Notes under the pieces: model-generated | Database searches by the model: none | Told to the model about the DNA's origin: nothing | What the model saw: the letters and a program-made list of their open reading frames with translations, nothing else | Program-made: the position numbers and the translations under genes | Origin: Bacteroidaceae bacterium | Lineage (GTDB): Bacteria; Bacteroidota; Bacteroidia; Bacteroidales; Bacteroidaceae | Length of the DNA stretch: 53,936 nt | Direction: 5' to 3' | Assembly (NCBI GenBank): GCA_017522915.1 | Contig: JAFWXX010000037.1 | Coordinates: 1-53,936 of the forward strand | In this document: positions 17,077-26,348 of the stretch, piece by piece | How positions within the stretch are numbered: the first letter of the stretch is position 1 | Layout: every line of letters begins with the position of its first letter

Positions 17077-18738
17077 ATGAAAAAGAACGTATCGCTCCCG
17101 GAATATCTTTTTGAAATCAGCTGGGAGGTTTGTAATAAGGTCGGAGGTATTTATACCGTTGTGTCAACAAAAGCACGCACACTCTCGTTGGTCGAGGGCT
17201 TGAATGCAATATACATCGGACCCGACTTGTGGAAGGAGAAAGAGAATCCGCTATTTACCGAGGACAAGCGTCTATGGAACGGCTGGCGCAAGAGTGCTTG
17301 TAATGAAAAGCTTTCTGTACGTTGCGGCTATTGGGAAATACCCGGCCGTCCTAAAGTCATATTGGTCGATTATTCTGGCTACATGGCCGACAAGGATGCC
17401 ATATATGCCCGGTTGTGGGATAACTTCGGCGTTGACTCGCTTCATGGCTACGGCGATTATGACGATTCCATGATTTTCGGCTATGCCGTAGGTAAGGTTA
17501 TAGAGAGTTTCTATAATTCAGTAATCAAGAAGGGTGGCAAAGTTGTTGTCCAGGCTCATGAGTGGCAGAGCGGAAATGCAGCTCTCTATGTAAAGAAGCA
17601 CTTGCCTGCAGTGGGTACGATATTCACCACACATGCAACCAGTACAGGACGCTCAATAGCATCTAACGGCAAGCCTCTCTACGACTATTTCGAAGGATAC
17701 AATGGCGACCAGATGGCAGCAGAACTCAATGTCGCTTCAAAACAGTCGGTAGAAAAGACTACAGCACTGAATGTCGATTGCTTCACGACCGTAAGCGAGA
17801 TTACAGCACGCGAATGCAAGCAGCTCATAGGCCGTGAGTGCGATGTCATTCTTGAAAATGGCTTTGAGAAGGATTTTGTGCCTGTAGGCAAGGAGTTCGC
17901 AGCAAAGAGAAAGATTGCACGCGATGCACGTTTGCGTGTTGCACGTGCATTGACCGGTGATACAATATCGGACGATGCTATAATAATAGGTACAGGCGGT
18001 CGCATGGAGATGCGTAACAAGGGTATAGACATCTTCCTCGAATCTATGGCAAGACTAAATGCCTGTGAGGATATGAATCGTGATGTCGTAGCGTTTGTTG
18101 ATGTACCTGCATGGTCTGGTGATGCGCGTGCCGACCTCCTGGAACGTCTCGCATCGGAGGAGAATTCATGGAATACGCCTTTGGCCGACCCATATCTCAC
18201 ACACAATCTCAACAATTTCAATGAGGATGCCATTGCATGCACAATACGTAATATCGGTCTTGGCAACTACGACGGCAAGAACCGTGTAAAGGTTATTTAT
18301 GTTCCTTGCTACCTCAAAGGCAATGACGGTGTGTTCGATATGGAGTACTACGATGTGCTTATCGGCAATGACCTGAATATCTATCCTTCGTACTATGAGC
18401 CGTGGGGCTATACTCCGCTTGAGAGTGCAGCATTCCATATTCCGACAATCACAACCGCCCTCGCCGGTTTCGGTCTTTGGGTCAATTCGGTGCTCGGACG
18501 CGAAGGCAAGCTTGCCGATGGAGTAGAGGTGGTAAGCCGCAGTGACAGCAACTATTTCGCTGCAGTCGAGGTTATTACAAAAACTATTTGTATCTTTGCA
18601 AAACTTTCTGAGAAAGAGGTTTCCGAGTGCAGGAAAAATGCTGCAAAACTCGCAGACAAGGCACTATGGAAACACTTTATCAAGAACTATTATAAAGCTT
18701 ATGCAACAGCACTTGACGCTGCTGAAAAGAGAATTTGA
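17077..18738 (+). CDS. Glycogen synthase (GT3 family)
   Basis: The 553-residue protein begins with the GT3 signature EISWEVCNKVGGIYTVV and a following STKA, close to the eukaryotic glycogen synthase start. Other family segments are VQAHEWQSGNAALYVKKH, TTHATSTGRSIASN, and YPSYYEPWGYTPLESAAFHI, which carries the E-x(7)-E retaining glycosyltransferase motif. It extends alpha-1,4-glucan from a nucleotide-sugar donor. It is distinct from the GT5 GlgA of most bacteria. It lies 24 nt upstream of a glucan phosphorylase, so synthesis and breakdown share one transcript. No branching enzyme or ADP-glucose pyrophosphorylase gene is in the window. Confidence 0.9.
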   Translation: MKKNVSLPEYLFEISWEVCNKVGGIYTVVSTKARTLSLVEGLNAIYIGPDLWKEKENPLFTEDKRLWNGWRKSACNEKLSVRCGYWEIPGRPKVILVDYSGYMADKDAIYARLWDNFGVDSLHGYGDYDDSMIFGYAVGKVIESFYNSVIKKGGKVVVQAHEWQSGNAALYVKKHLPAVGTIFTTHATSTGRSIASNGKPLYDYFEGYNGDQMAAELNVASKQSVEKTTALNVDCFTTVSEITARECKQLIGRECDVILENGFEKDFVPVGKEFAAKRKIARDARLRVARALTGDTISDDAIIIGTGGRMEMRNKGIDIFLESMARLNACEDMNRDVVAFVDVPAWSGDARADLLERLASEENSWNTPLADPYLTHNLNNFNEDAIACTIRNIGLGNYDGKNRVKVIYVPCYLKGNDGVFDMEYYDVLIGNDLNIYPSYYEPWGYTPLESAAFHIPTITTALAGFGLWVNSVLGREGKLADGVEVVSRSDSNYFAAVEVITKTICIFAKLSEKEVSECRKNAAKLADKALWKHFIKNYYKAYATALDAAEKRI

Positions 18739-18762
18739 AAATATTCATTTAATTAAAATAAT

Positions 18763-21327
18763 ATGATTGCAATTAGTAACACAAACCAACCAAGTTGGAA
18801 AACTGTTAATGTTAAATCTTACATTCCTGAGTCTTTGAAGCCACTTGAGGAATTGTCACGCAACCTTTGGTGGGTATGGAATGAGGAGGCTAAGGAACTC
18901 TTCTCTATGCTCGACAGCGACCTGTACAAGGCATGTGCAGGAAACCCTGTACTTCTCCTTGAGAAGCTGGGTGTTGAGAAACTCGATGAGCTCTCTAAGG
19001 ACAAGGCAGTCCTTGACAAACTTTCAAACGTTTATGACAACTTCCGTAGATATATGGACGTTAAGCCTAACGCAGAGCGTCCTTCAGTTGCATACTTCTG
19101 TATGGAGTATGGTTTGACAAGCGTACTGAAGATTTATTCAGGTGGTCTCGGTATTCTTGCCGGTGACTATTTGAAGGAGGCTTCCGACTCTAATGTCGAT
19201 ATGTGTGCAGTAGGTTTCCTTTACCGTTACGGTTACTTCACACAGTCACTTTCAATGGACGGTTCGCAGATTGCCAACTATGAGGCGCAGAACTTCAACC
19301 AGCTTCCTATCGAGCGCGTTTACGAGGCCGATGGCGTAACTCCGCTGGTTATCCATGTTCCTTACATCGACTATTATGTACATGCAAATGTATGGAAGGT
19401 GAATGTAGGCCGCATCGCTCTCTATCTTCTCGATACAGACTTCGATATGAACAGCGAGTTCGACAAGCCTATCACACACAAGCTCTATGGCGGCGACTGG
19501 GAAAACCGTCTGAAGCAGGAGATTCTGCTCGGTATCGGCGGTATGATTGCTTTGGAGAAGATGGGTATCAAGAAGGATATCTACCACTGCAACGAGGGTC
19601 ACGCAGCACTCTGCAACCTCTATCGTCTTACACAGTACATCAAGACCGGCTACACATACGAAGAAGCTCTTGAGATTGTGCGTTCAAGCAGCCTTTACAC
19701 TGTTCACACTCCTGTTCCTGCAGGTCACGACTACTTCGACGAGGCTCTCTTCGGCAAGTACATGAGAGGCTATGCAAGCCAGCTCAACATAACATGGGAC
19801 GACCTCATGAACCTCGGACGTATCAATGCCGGCGACAAGAACGAGCGTTTCTGCATGTCAACATTCGCTTGCAACACTTGCCAGGAAATCAACGGTGTGA
19901 GCCGTCTCCACGGTAAGGTTTCAAAGTCAATGTTCGCTGGTATCTGGAAGGGTTACTATCCAGAGGAGAACCATGTTGGTTATGTAACCAACGGTGTTCA
20001 CTATCCTACATGGGTAGCTCCTGAGTGGGACGACCTCTACAGAAAGAACTTCGATCCAAGCTTCATCAACGACCAGTCAAACGAGGATATCTGGCATGCA
20101 ATTGACAAGATTTCGAACGAGACTATCTGGAACACCCGTGTTGCTCGCAAGAAGATGCTTATCAACTACATCAAGAAGGCGTTCAGCGAGGATTGGTTAA
20201 AGAACCAGGGTGACCCTATGCGTATAGTTGATGTTGTGAAGAAGATTAACCCCGATGCACTTGTTATCGGTTTCGCACGTCGTTTCGCAACATACAAGCG
20301 TGCTCACCTTCTCTTCACAGACCTTGACCGTCTTGCCAAGTTGCTCAACAATCCTGAGCGTCCTATCCAGTTCCTTTTTGCAGGTAAGGCTCACCCGCAT
20401 GACGGCGCAGGCCAGGGCTTGATAAAGAAGATTATCGAGGTATCTCGCCGTCCTGAGTTCGTAGGCAAGATCATCTTCCTTGAGAACTACGACATGGACC
20501 TTGCAAAGCTGCTCGTTTCTGGTGTTGATATCTGGATGAACACACCTACACGTCCTCTTGAGGCTTCAGGTACATCAGGTGAGAAGGCTCTTATGAACGG
20601 TGTCCTCAACTTCTCAGTCCTCGACGGTTGGTGGTGCGAGGGTTACAAGCCAGGTGCAGGTTGGGCTCTTAAAGAGGAGCGTACATACCAGAACCAGGAG
20701 TTCCAGGATCAGCTCGATGCTGCTACAATCTATACTCTTCTTGAGAACGAGATTCTGCCAATGTACTACAACCGTAACGGCAAGGCTTACTCAGACGAGT
20801 GGGTTCAGTGCATCAAGCGTTCTATCGCAGAGATTGCTCCTCACTTCACAATGAAGCGTCAGCTCGACGACTACTACAGCAAGTTCTACTGCAAGCAGGC
20901 ACAGCGTTATCACCACCTTATAGCTAATGAATCAAAGGTTGTTCGTGAGCTTGCAAAGTGGAAAGAAGAGGTTGCTGCAAAGTGGAATGCAGTAGAGGTT
21001 CTTTCTGTTGAAGGCGATTCAGACTTCTTGAACGGTGCAATGTCTGCTGCCGACAAGTACAACGTAACTGTAAAGATTGACGAGAAGGGTCTTGACAATG
21101 CTGTTGCTATCGAACTTGTTGTTATTACTCCTGATTCTAAGGGCAACGACCGTGTGTTCATGACATATCCTCTTGAGGTAGTTAAGCGCGAGGGCAATGT
21201 ATTCACATTCGGTGCAGAGATTGCTCCTACAAATGCAGGAGAATTCAAGATTGCATTCCGTATGTATCCTAACCACGAGGAACTTCCTCATCGTATGGAC
21301 TTCGCGTACGTTAAGTGGTTCGCTTGA
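18763..21327 (+). CDS. glgP: Alpha-glucan (glycogen) phosphorylase, GT35
   Basis: The 854-residue enzyme releases glucose-1-phosphate from alpha-glucans. An N-terminal DUF3417-like region ([19 protein letters not shown]) is followed by the GT35 core: [25 protein letters not shown], and [14 protein letters not shown]. The pyridoxal-phosphate Lys is K608 in [14 protein letters not shown]. It belongs to the short bacterial/archaeal phosphorylase class, with a C-terminal beta-rich tail. Its codon usage is visibly biased (AAC, AAG, TTC, CGT, GGT), consistent with high expression. Second gene of the glycogen operon, followed by a terminator. Confidence 0.95.
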   Translation: MIAISNTNQPSWKTVNVKSYIPESLKPLEELSRNLWWVWNEEAKELFSMLDSDLYKACAGNPVLLLEKLGVEKLDELSKDKAVLDKLSNVYDNFRRYMDVKPNAERPSVAYFCMEYGLTSVLKIYSGGLGILAGDYLKEASDSNVDMCAVGFLYRYGYFTQSLSMDGSQIANYEAQNFNQLPIERVYEADGVTPLVIHVPYIDYYVHANVWKVNVGRIALYLLDTDFDMNSEFDKPITHKLYGGDWENRLKQEILLGIGGMIALEKMGIKKDIYHCNEGHAALCNLYRLTQYIKTGYTYEEALEIVRSSSLYTVHTPVPAGHDYFDEALFGKYMRGYASQLNITWDDLMNLGRINAGDKNERFCMSTFACNTCQEINGVSRLHGKVSKSMFAGIWKGYYPEENHVGYVTNGVHYPTWVAPEWDDLYRKNFDPSFINDQSNEDIWHAIDKISNETIWNTRVARKKMLINYIKKAFSEDWLKNQGDPMRIVDVVKKINPDALVIGFARRFATYKRAHLLFTDLDRLAKLLNNPERPIQFLFAGKAHPHDGAGQGLIKKIIEVSRRPEFVGKIIFLENYDMDLAKLLVSGVDIWMNTPTRPLEASGTSGEKALMNGVLNFSVLDGWWCEGYKPGAGWALKEERTYQNQEFQDQLDAATIYTLLENEILPMYYNRNGKAYSDEWVQCIKRSIAEIAPHFTMKRQLDDYYSKFYCKQAQRYHHLIANESKVVRELAKWKEEVAAKWNAVEVLSVEGDSDFLNGAMSAADKYNVTVKIDEKGLDNAVAIELVVITPDSKGNDRVFMTYPLEVVKREGNVFTFGAEIAPTNAGEFKIAFRMYPNHEELPHRMDFAYVKWFA

Positions 21328-21350
21328 TAATAGCATAAACGTATAACTCG

Positions 21351-21392
21351 ATAACTCCGTGCAACTTTTTGGTTGCACGGAGTTATTTTTTG
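21351..21392 (+). terminator. Terminator of the glycogen operon
   Basis: ATAACTCCGTGCAAC pairs with GTTGCACGGAGTTAT (15 bp) and is followed by TTTTTTG. It lies 24 nt after glgP. No further signal is seen between here and 21610. Confidence 0.88.
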
Positions 21393-21610
21393 TATTCAAC
21401 TCACAAGGGTATGTGCCGATTTCACCCCAAATGCCGGTTTTTAGCCAAGAACTGCACAATCCTTTCCCTCATTTTCTTCCGGCAAACTGCATGAGGCTAA
21501 TTTTGTACAAGAAACGGATGCCGGAATAACTTCCTCCTCCAAAGAGGAACACATCTTACATTATCCAGATTCTATTGCATGTTAACACAATCTATAATAT
21601 ATTTGTCATA

Positions 21611-22273
21611 ATGAACAATAATGAGAAAATCTACATAAAGGAGGAAGAACGCCTGAATGTCATTTCGCATGCATTGGGTATAGCTGGTGGAATAGCTATC
21701 GGTGTACTTTTTCTGTATGAAACAATTACAAGAGGAGGTGATGCAATAGCTGTAATGAGTGTTGCTCTATACGTCTTCGGAATGCTCAGCTCTTATATAT
21801 TTTCAACAAGCTATCATGCATGCAAGCAGGGTAGCGGTTTGAAGAGAAATCTTCGCAAGCTTGATCACTGCGCAATATATTGGCATATTGCCGGCAGCTA
21901 TTCACCATTGACACTTATTGCCATGCGCGATGTGGGTAACTGGGGGTGGGGCATATTCTTCTTCTGTTGGATATGTGCAGCTGTCGGCACGTCACTTAGC
22001 CTTTACTCATTAAAGAAACACAATATTTTTGAGACAGTATGTTTCGTGCTTATGGGACTGACCATAGTCGTAGCAATGAAGCAGTTCTATGAGTCGGTGC
22101 CTTTGTCTGTTTTTCTTTGGGTCGTCGGTGAAGGTGTGGCATATATTACCGGTGCTGTTTTCTACAGTTTGCACAAGGTAAAATATGTTCATGCGATATT
22201 CCATGTTTTTGTCCTTATAGGTTCTGCATGCCACATGATTGCAGTGTGGAAAGTGCTGACGACTTTTCTTTAA
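21611..22273 (+). CDS. Hemolysin III / PAQR-family membrane protein
   Basis: The 220-residue protein has seven hydrophobic helices and the conserved family residues: ERLNVISHALGIAGG (first His), STSYHAC with a downstream LRKLDHCAIYWHIAGSYSP, and a C-terminal HAIFHVFVLIGSACHMIAV. The Ser/Asp/His set binds zinc in the CREST/PAQR superfamily. The E. coli relative is YqfA. The biochemical role is unsettled despite the hemolysin name. An ATG at 21575 is in frame, but MNNNEKIYIKEEERLN gives the usual short charged N-terminus. It stands alone between two spacers. Confidence 0.9.
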   Translation: MNNNEKIYIKEEERLNVISHALGIAGGIAIGVLFLYETITRGGDAIAVMSVALYVFGMLSSYIFSTSYHACKQGSGLKRNLRKLDHCAIYWHIAGSYSPLTLIAMRDVGNWGWGIFFFCWICAAVGTSLSLYSLKKHNIFETVCFVLMGLTIVVAMKQFYESVPLSVFLWVVGEGVAYITGAVFYSLHKVKYVHAIFHVFVLIGSACHMIAVWKVLTTFL

Positions 22274-22535
22274 AATTTCAAAACTTCCTTAATCCAAAAT
22301 AAGGGTCTGAGATTCCGAGATTCCGATACTTTTATCAAGAAGATTGAAAATATGCGATTCTCAGGCCATTATTTTCTATCATTTTCGCAGTGTGGAGTAT
22401 CTGCAGGGCGTTTTCTAGCACAGATTATTTGTATGGAAAATCTTTTGCTCTGCTATCTTGTGTCCATTTAATTGTTTTTTTGGCAATAAAAGGGTAAATT
22501 CGCATTGAATAATATCCAACAGGAAAGTTACTAAT

Positions 22536-23546
22536 ATGATAAGGCAATATAGTGACTATTCACTACTGAAACATAATACATTCGGCATTGAGGCTGCTGC
22601 AAAAAACTTTGTCGAGTTCTCTGCCGAAGAAGAGCTTGCAGCTTTTCTTCGAAAAGGATTTTCCGGCCCTTCGCTTGTTATCGGTGGCGGAAGCAATCTG
22701 TTATTTGTAAATAATTTTGAAGGCACAATCTTCCATTCTTGCATAAAGAGCATGGAGGTTGTTTCAAATGAAAGCAACGATATTCTATTGCGTGTAGGCA
22801 GCGGAACGAACTGGGATGAACTTGTTGCATATACAGTTGCTCAAGGCTGGTATGGATTGGAAAATCTGTCTGCTATCCCTGGTGAGGTCGGCGCGAGTGC
22901 AGTACAGAATGTCGGTGCTTACGGTGTAGAAGCCGGTGAACTTATCGAAAGGGTAGAAGCACTCTCTATTGAAAGTGCAGAGAAACGTATCTTCTCACAA
23001 CTTGATTGCCGTTTTGCTTATCGTTACAGCATATTCAAAGCCGAAGAAAAAGGAAAGAATATAATAACTCATGTTACTTACCGGCTGAAAAAATCGGCTC
23101 CATTCAAATTGTCATACGGAAATCTCAACGAAAAGGTAAATGAACTGGGCGGGGCAACTCTTGCCAATGTCCGTAAGGCTGTCTGTGAAATCAGAAATGC
23201 CAAGTTGCCTCTTCCGTCTGAGATTGGAAGTGCCGGCAGTTTCTTTATGAATCCCGTTGTAGAGCAAGAAACAGCTAAAGAGCTTCTGGCTACCTATCCT
23301 ACTATGCCGCAGTATGCCCTTACTTGTGGAAATGTAAAACTTTCTGCCGGTTGGCTTGTTGAACAATGCGGCTGGAAAGAGACACCTCACAAACATGTGG
23401 GAGTATATAAGAACCAGGCTCTTGTGGTTGTAAACCGCGGTGGAGCAACAGGCAAAGAAGTTCTTGAATTTGCCGATGCAGTCGTACATTCCGTGAAAGA
23501 AAAATTCGGTGTAGAGTTGGTTATGGAAGTCAATGTAATAAGGTAA
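22536..23546 (+). CDS. murB: UDP-N-acetylenolpyruvoylglucosamine reductase
   Basis: The 336-residue FAD enzyme makes UDP-N-acetylmuramate for peptidoglycan in the cytosol. Visible family motifs are the start SLLKHNTFGIEA, FAD-binding VIGGGSNLLF, LSAIPGEVGASAVQNVGAYG, and GSAGSFFMNP, which carries the catalytic Ser. A C-terminal Glu is in LVMEVNVI. Length and layout fit the type I enzyme of E. coli. It lies 3 nt upstream of an MBL-fold gene, so the two are co-transcribed. Confidence 0.96.
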   Translation: MIRQYSDYSLLKHNTFGIEAAAKNFVEFSAEEELAAFLRKGFSGPSLVIGGGSNLLFVNNFEGTIFHSCIKSMEVVSNESNDILLRVGSGTNWDELVAYTVAQGWYGLENLSAIPGEVGASAVQNVGAYGVEAGELIERVEALSIESAEKRIFSQLDCRFAYRYSIFKAEEKGKNIITHVTYRLKKSAPFKLSYGNLNEKVNELGGATLANVRKAVCEIRNAKLPLPSEIGSAGSFFMNPVVEQETAKELLATYPTMPQYALTCGNVKLSAGWLVEQCGWKETPHKHVGVYKNQALVVVNRGGATGKEVLEFADAVVHSVKEKFGVELVMEVNVIR

Positions 23547-23549
23547 GCA

Positions 23550-24311
23550 ATGAGAATCACTTTTTTAGGAACAGGAACTTCAACCGGAGTACCCGAAATA
23601 GGGTGCAAGTGCGAGGTATGTACATCGTCCGACCCTCGTGATTCACGTCTCCGCACATCGGCTCTTGTAGAGGATGGAGATACGACCCTGCTTATAGACT
23701 GCGGCCCCGATTTCAGAGTGCAGATGCTTCGTGCCGATGTAAAGAAAATTGATGCCCTTCTAATGACCCACAAGCACTACGACCATCTTGTGGGAATAGA
23801 TGATTTGCGCCCATACACACGTGATAAGGAACTGCCGATATATGCCGACAGGGAGACAGAAATGCAGATACGTTCTTTCTTTCCATATTGTTTCGGAAGA
23901 GTGAAGTATCCCGGTGTTGCAAATATAAGGATATGCCCGGTTGACTACAAGTCATCATTCCGGATAAACGAAACAGAGATAACTCCATTGCGGGTATTTC
24001 ATGGCATGTTCCCAATTACTGCATACCGTTTGGGCAATTTGGCGTATATAACAGACATGAGCTATATTGAGCCCGGTGAACTTGAAAAACTTAAAGGAGT
24101 TGAAGTGCTTGTAATAAATGCACTCCGTTTCTCCAAGCCACATAAAACCCACCAGACGGTTTTGGAAGCTCTGCCTATAATTGATTACATTAAGCCAAAA
24201 GCAGCTTACATTACACACATGATGCATCATATCGGTCTGCATGCAAAGATAGAGAAATGCTTGCCGTCAAATGTGCATCTGGCATACGATGGACTTGTTG
24301 TGGAAGTGTGA
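23550..24311 (+). CDS. MBL-fold metallohydrolase (PhnP-like)
   Basis: The 253-residue protein starts MRITFLGTGTSTGVPEIGC. It has the metallo-beta-lactamase metal motif MTHKHYDHLVGIDDL (HxHxDH), DCGPDF, and the later ligands ITDMSYI and ITHMMHHIGLH. Two Cys pairs near the N-terminus (GCKCEVC) are as in PhnP-like cyclic phosphodiesterases. The substrate may be a cyclic phosphate or a small phosphodiester. It lies between murB and a U32 protein, a common Bacteroidales arrangement, but no pathway link is evident. Confidence 0.85.
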   Translation: MRITFLGTGTSTGVPEIGCKCEVCTSSDPRDSRLRTSALVEDGDTTLLIDCGPDFRVQMLRADVKKIDALLMTHKHYDHLVGIDDLRPYTRDKELPIYADRETEMQIRSFFPYCFGRVKYPGVANIRICPVDYKSSFRINETEITPLRVFHGMFPITAYRLGNLAYITDMSYIEPGELEKLKGVEVLVINALRFSKPHKTHQTVLEALPIIDYIKPKAAYITHMMHHIGLHAKIEKCLPSNVHLAYDGLVVEV

Positions 24312-24345
24312 CTTTTTATCTCTTATGTAAAATAAATTTATCACA

Positions 24346-26169
24346 ATGCAACAACGAAGAATAGAACTGCTTGCCCCTGCAAAGAATCTTGAAACAGGCA
24401 TAGCAGCCATAAACCATGGTGCTGATGCTGTATATATCGGAGCTGTACAGTTCGGTGCCCGGCAGGCTGCCGGCAACAGCATCGGTGACATCTCGGCTCT
24501 TGTCGATTACGCACACATATTCGGAGTAAAGGTATATGTAACTCTCAATACCATCATAAAGGATGATGAGATTGCCGAAGCAGAACAGCTTATTGCAGAA
24601 CTATACCGGATTGGCGTCGATGCGCTTATAGTGCAGGATATGGGCATTTCGAAGATGAACATTCCTCCTATACCTTTGCATGCCAGCACGCAGATGGATA
24701 ACCGAACAGTGGAGAAAGCGGTTTTTCTTTCGCAGATAGGTTTTCCGCGTATAGTGCTTGCGAGGGAACTGTCATTGAAAGAGATTTCTGCAATACACAG
24801 AGCTGTTCCGGAGACTGAACTGGAAGTATTTGTTCATGGTGCATTGTGCGTAAGTTACAGCGGGCAGTGCTATGCTTCAGAACATTGTTTTGGGCGTAGT
24901 GCCAACAGAGGTGCATGTGCGCAGTTCTGCCGCCTTGCATTCGACTTGATTGATTCCGAAGGAACTCTCATCACGCGAGGAAAGCACCTCCTCTCATTAA
25001 AAGATATGAATCGCAGCAATCATATCGAAGATATGCTCGATGCAGGTGTTGCATCTTTCAAGATTGAGGGCCGTTTGAAGGATATTTCCTATGTTAAGAA
25101 CATAACAGCATATTACCGTAAGAAGATAGATGAAGTGCTTGCACGCCGAAAGGAGTTCGTGCGCGCATCGTTCGGAACTGTTTCACCGCAGTTTACGCCT
25201 GCACCAGAAAAGAGCTTCAGCCGTGGCTTTACCGACTACATGCTCTATGGCAGCAAGGAGGGTATGGTCTCATTCGATACGCCAAAATCAAAAGGCGAAT
25301 ATATCGGGCGTGTGAAGTTCGTTTCACGCAACTTCTTTACAGTAAGCGGAGGTGAATTAAACAACGGCGACGGTGCCTGCTTTGTAGCTTCCAACGGCAA
25401 GCTATGCGGCTTCCACATAAACAGGGTAGAGGGCAACAGGGTTTTTCCGCAGAACATGCCGCAGATAGAGAGCGGAGATGAGCTATACAGGAACTACGAC
25501 TGTTCTTTTGAGAGAGAACTTGCGCGCAACGATGTTCCCAGACGGTTGTCTATAAATCTTCTTTTTACAGATACTGCCGACGGCTTCTCTCTTGCTGCAA
25601 CTGCTGAAAATGGTGTACAGTGCAAAAAAGAGATAGTGTTCGATAAAGACAAAGCTCGCTCACCGCAACGCGACAATATAGTCTCACAATTAAAGAAGTG
25701 GGGAAACACACCTTTTGAAGTAAAGAGTATTGATGTTGTTCTCGATGAAGAGTGGTTCGTTCCGTCATCTTTGCTTTCCGACATGCGCCGTAGCTTGTGT
25801 GACTTGCTTTTAGAGAAGACAAGGCTCTCGACGGAGCGTGCCGATATGCGCCTGAAAGAGAATTCTGTCCCTTATATTTCCGCATCGCTCGATTACCGCG
25901 GGAACGTATCGAACCGCTTGGCCAAAGAGTTCTACAGAGAACATGGTGTCACCGATATTGCACCGGCATTTGAACTTGAACCGGTGCGCGGTGCAACGGT
26001 AATGTTCTGCAAGCATTGCATAAAATACAGCATGGGATGGTGTACAAAGAACGGCGAAAAGCATCAGTATAAAGAGCCGTTCTACATCGTATCGGGTGAC
26101 GGAAAACGTTTTCGCCTCTCGTTCGACTGCAAGGAGTGCCTGATGAAGGTTATTGCAGAGGAAGAATAA
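24346..26169 (+). CDS. U32-family protein, RlhA-like
   Basis: The 607-residue protein has a U32 (peptidase-like) N-terminal barrel, with ELLAPAKNLETGIAAINHGA and the cysteine-rich SGQCYASEHCFGRSANRGAC. A DUF3656-type C-terminal part includes CKHCIKYSMGWC. The E. coli relatives RlhA and TrhP hydroxylate 23S rRNA C2501 and tRNA uridine 34, with iron-sulfur and prephenate dependence. The two-domain length favours the RlhA side. It is unlikely to be a true protease. Confidence 0.85.
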   Translation: MQQRRIELLAPAKNLETGIAAINHGADAVYIGAVQFGARQAAGNSIGDISALVDYAHIFGVKVYVTLNTIIKDDEIAEAEQLIAELYRIGVDALIVQDMGISKMNIPPIPLHASTQMDNRTVEKAVFLSQIGFPRIVLARELSLKEISAIHRAVPETELEVFVHGALCVSYSGQCYASEHCFGRSANRGACAQFCRLAFDLIDSEGTLITRGKHLLSLKDMNRSNHIEDMLDAGVASFKIEGRLKDISYVKNITAYYRKKIDEVLARRKEFVRASFGTVSPQFTPAPEKSFSRGFTDYMLYGSKEGMVSFDTPKSKGEYIGRVKFVSRNFFTVSGGELNNGDGACFVASNGKLCGFHINRVEGNRVFPQNMPQIESGDELYRNYDCSFERELARNDVPRRLSINLLFTDTADGFSLAATAENGVQCKKEIVFDKDKARSPQRDNIVSQLKKWGNTPFEVKSIDVVLDEEWFVPSSLLSDMRRSLCDLLLEKTRLSTERADMRLKENSVPYISASLDYRGNVSNRLAKEFYREHGVTDIAPAFELEPVRGATVMFCKHCIKYSMGWCTKNGEKHQYKEPFYIVSGDGKRFRLSFDCKECLMKVIAEEE

Positions 26170-26175
26170 AAAAGC

Positions 26176-26210
26176 AAAAGCCATGCCTTAGGGGAACAGC
26201 ATGGCTTTTT
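26176..26210 (+). terminator. Terminator after the U32 gene
   Basis: AAAAGCCATGC pairs with GCATGGCTTTT over a 12-nt loop and ends in TTTTT. It begins 7 nt after the stop codon. The remaining 26211-26348 shows no gene. Confidence 0.8.
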
Positions 26211-26348
26211 GGTCCGAGTAAACGCCTTTACCCGTTCGGGCACCGACTTTCACAAGCAGGTACTACCGGAAAAATCTATTACTATGAAAAACACATTAGT
26301 ATAACAGAGGCGCAACTGATGTTGTTCCCGCATCTTTGTTAATATATG

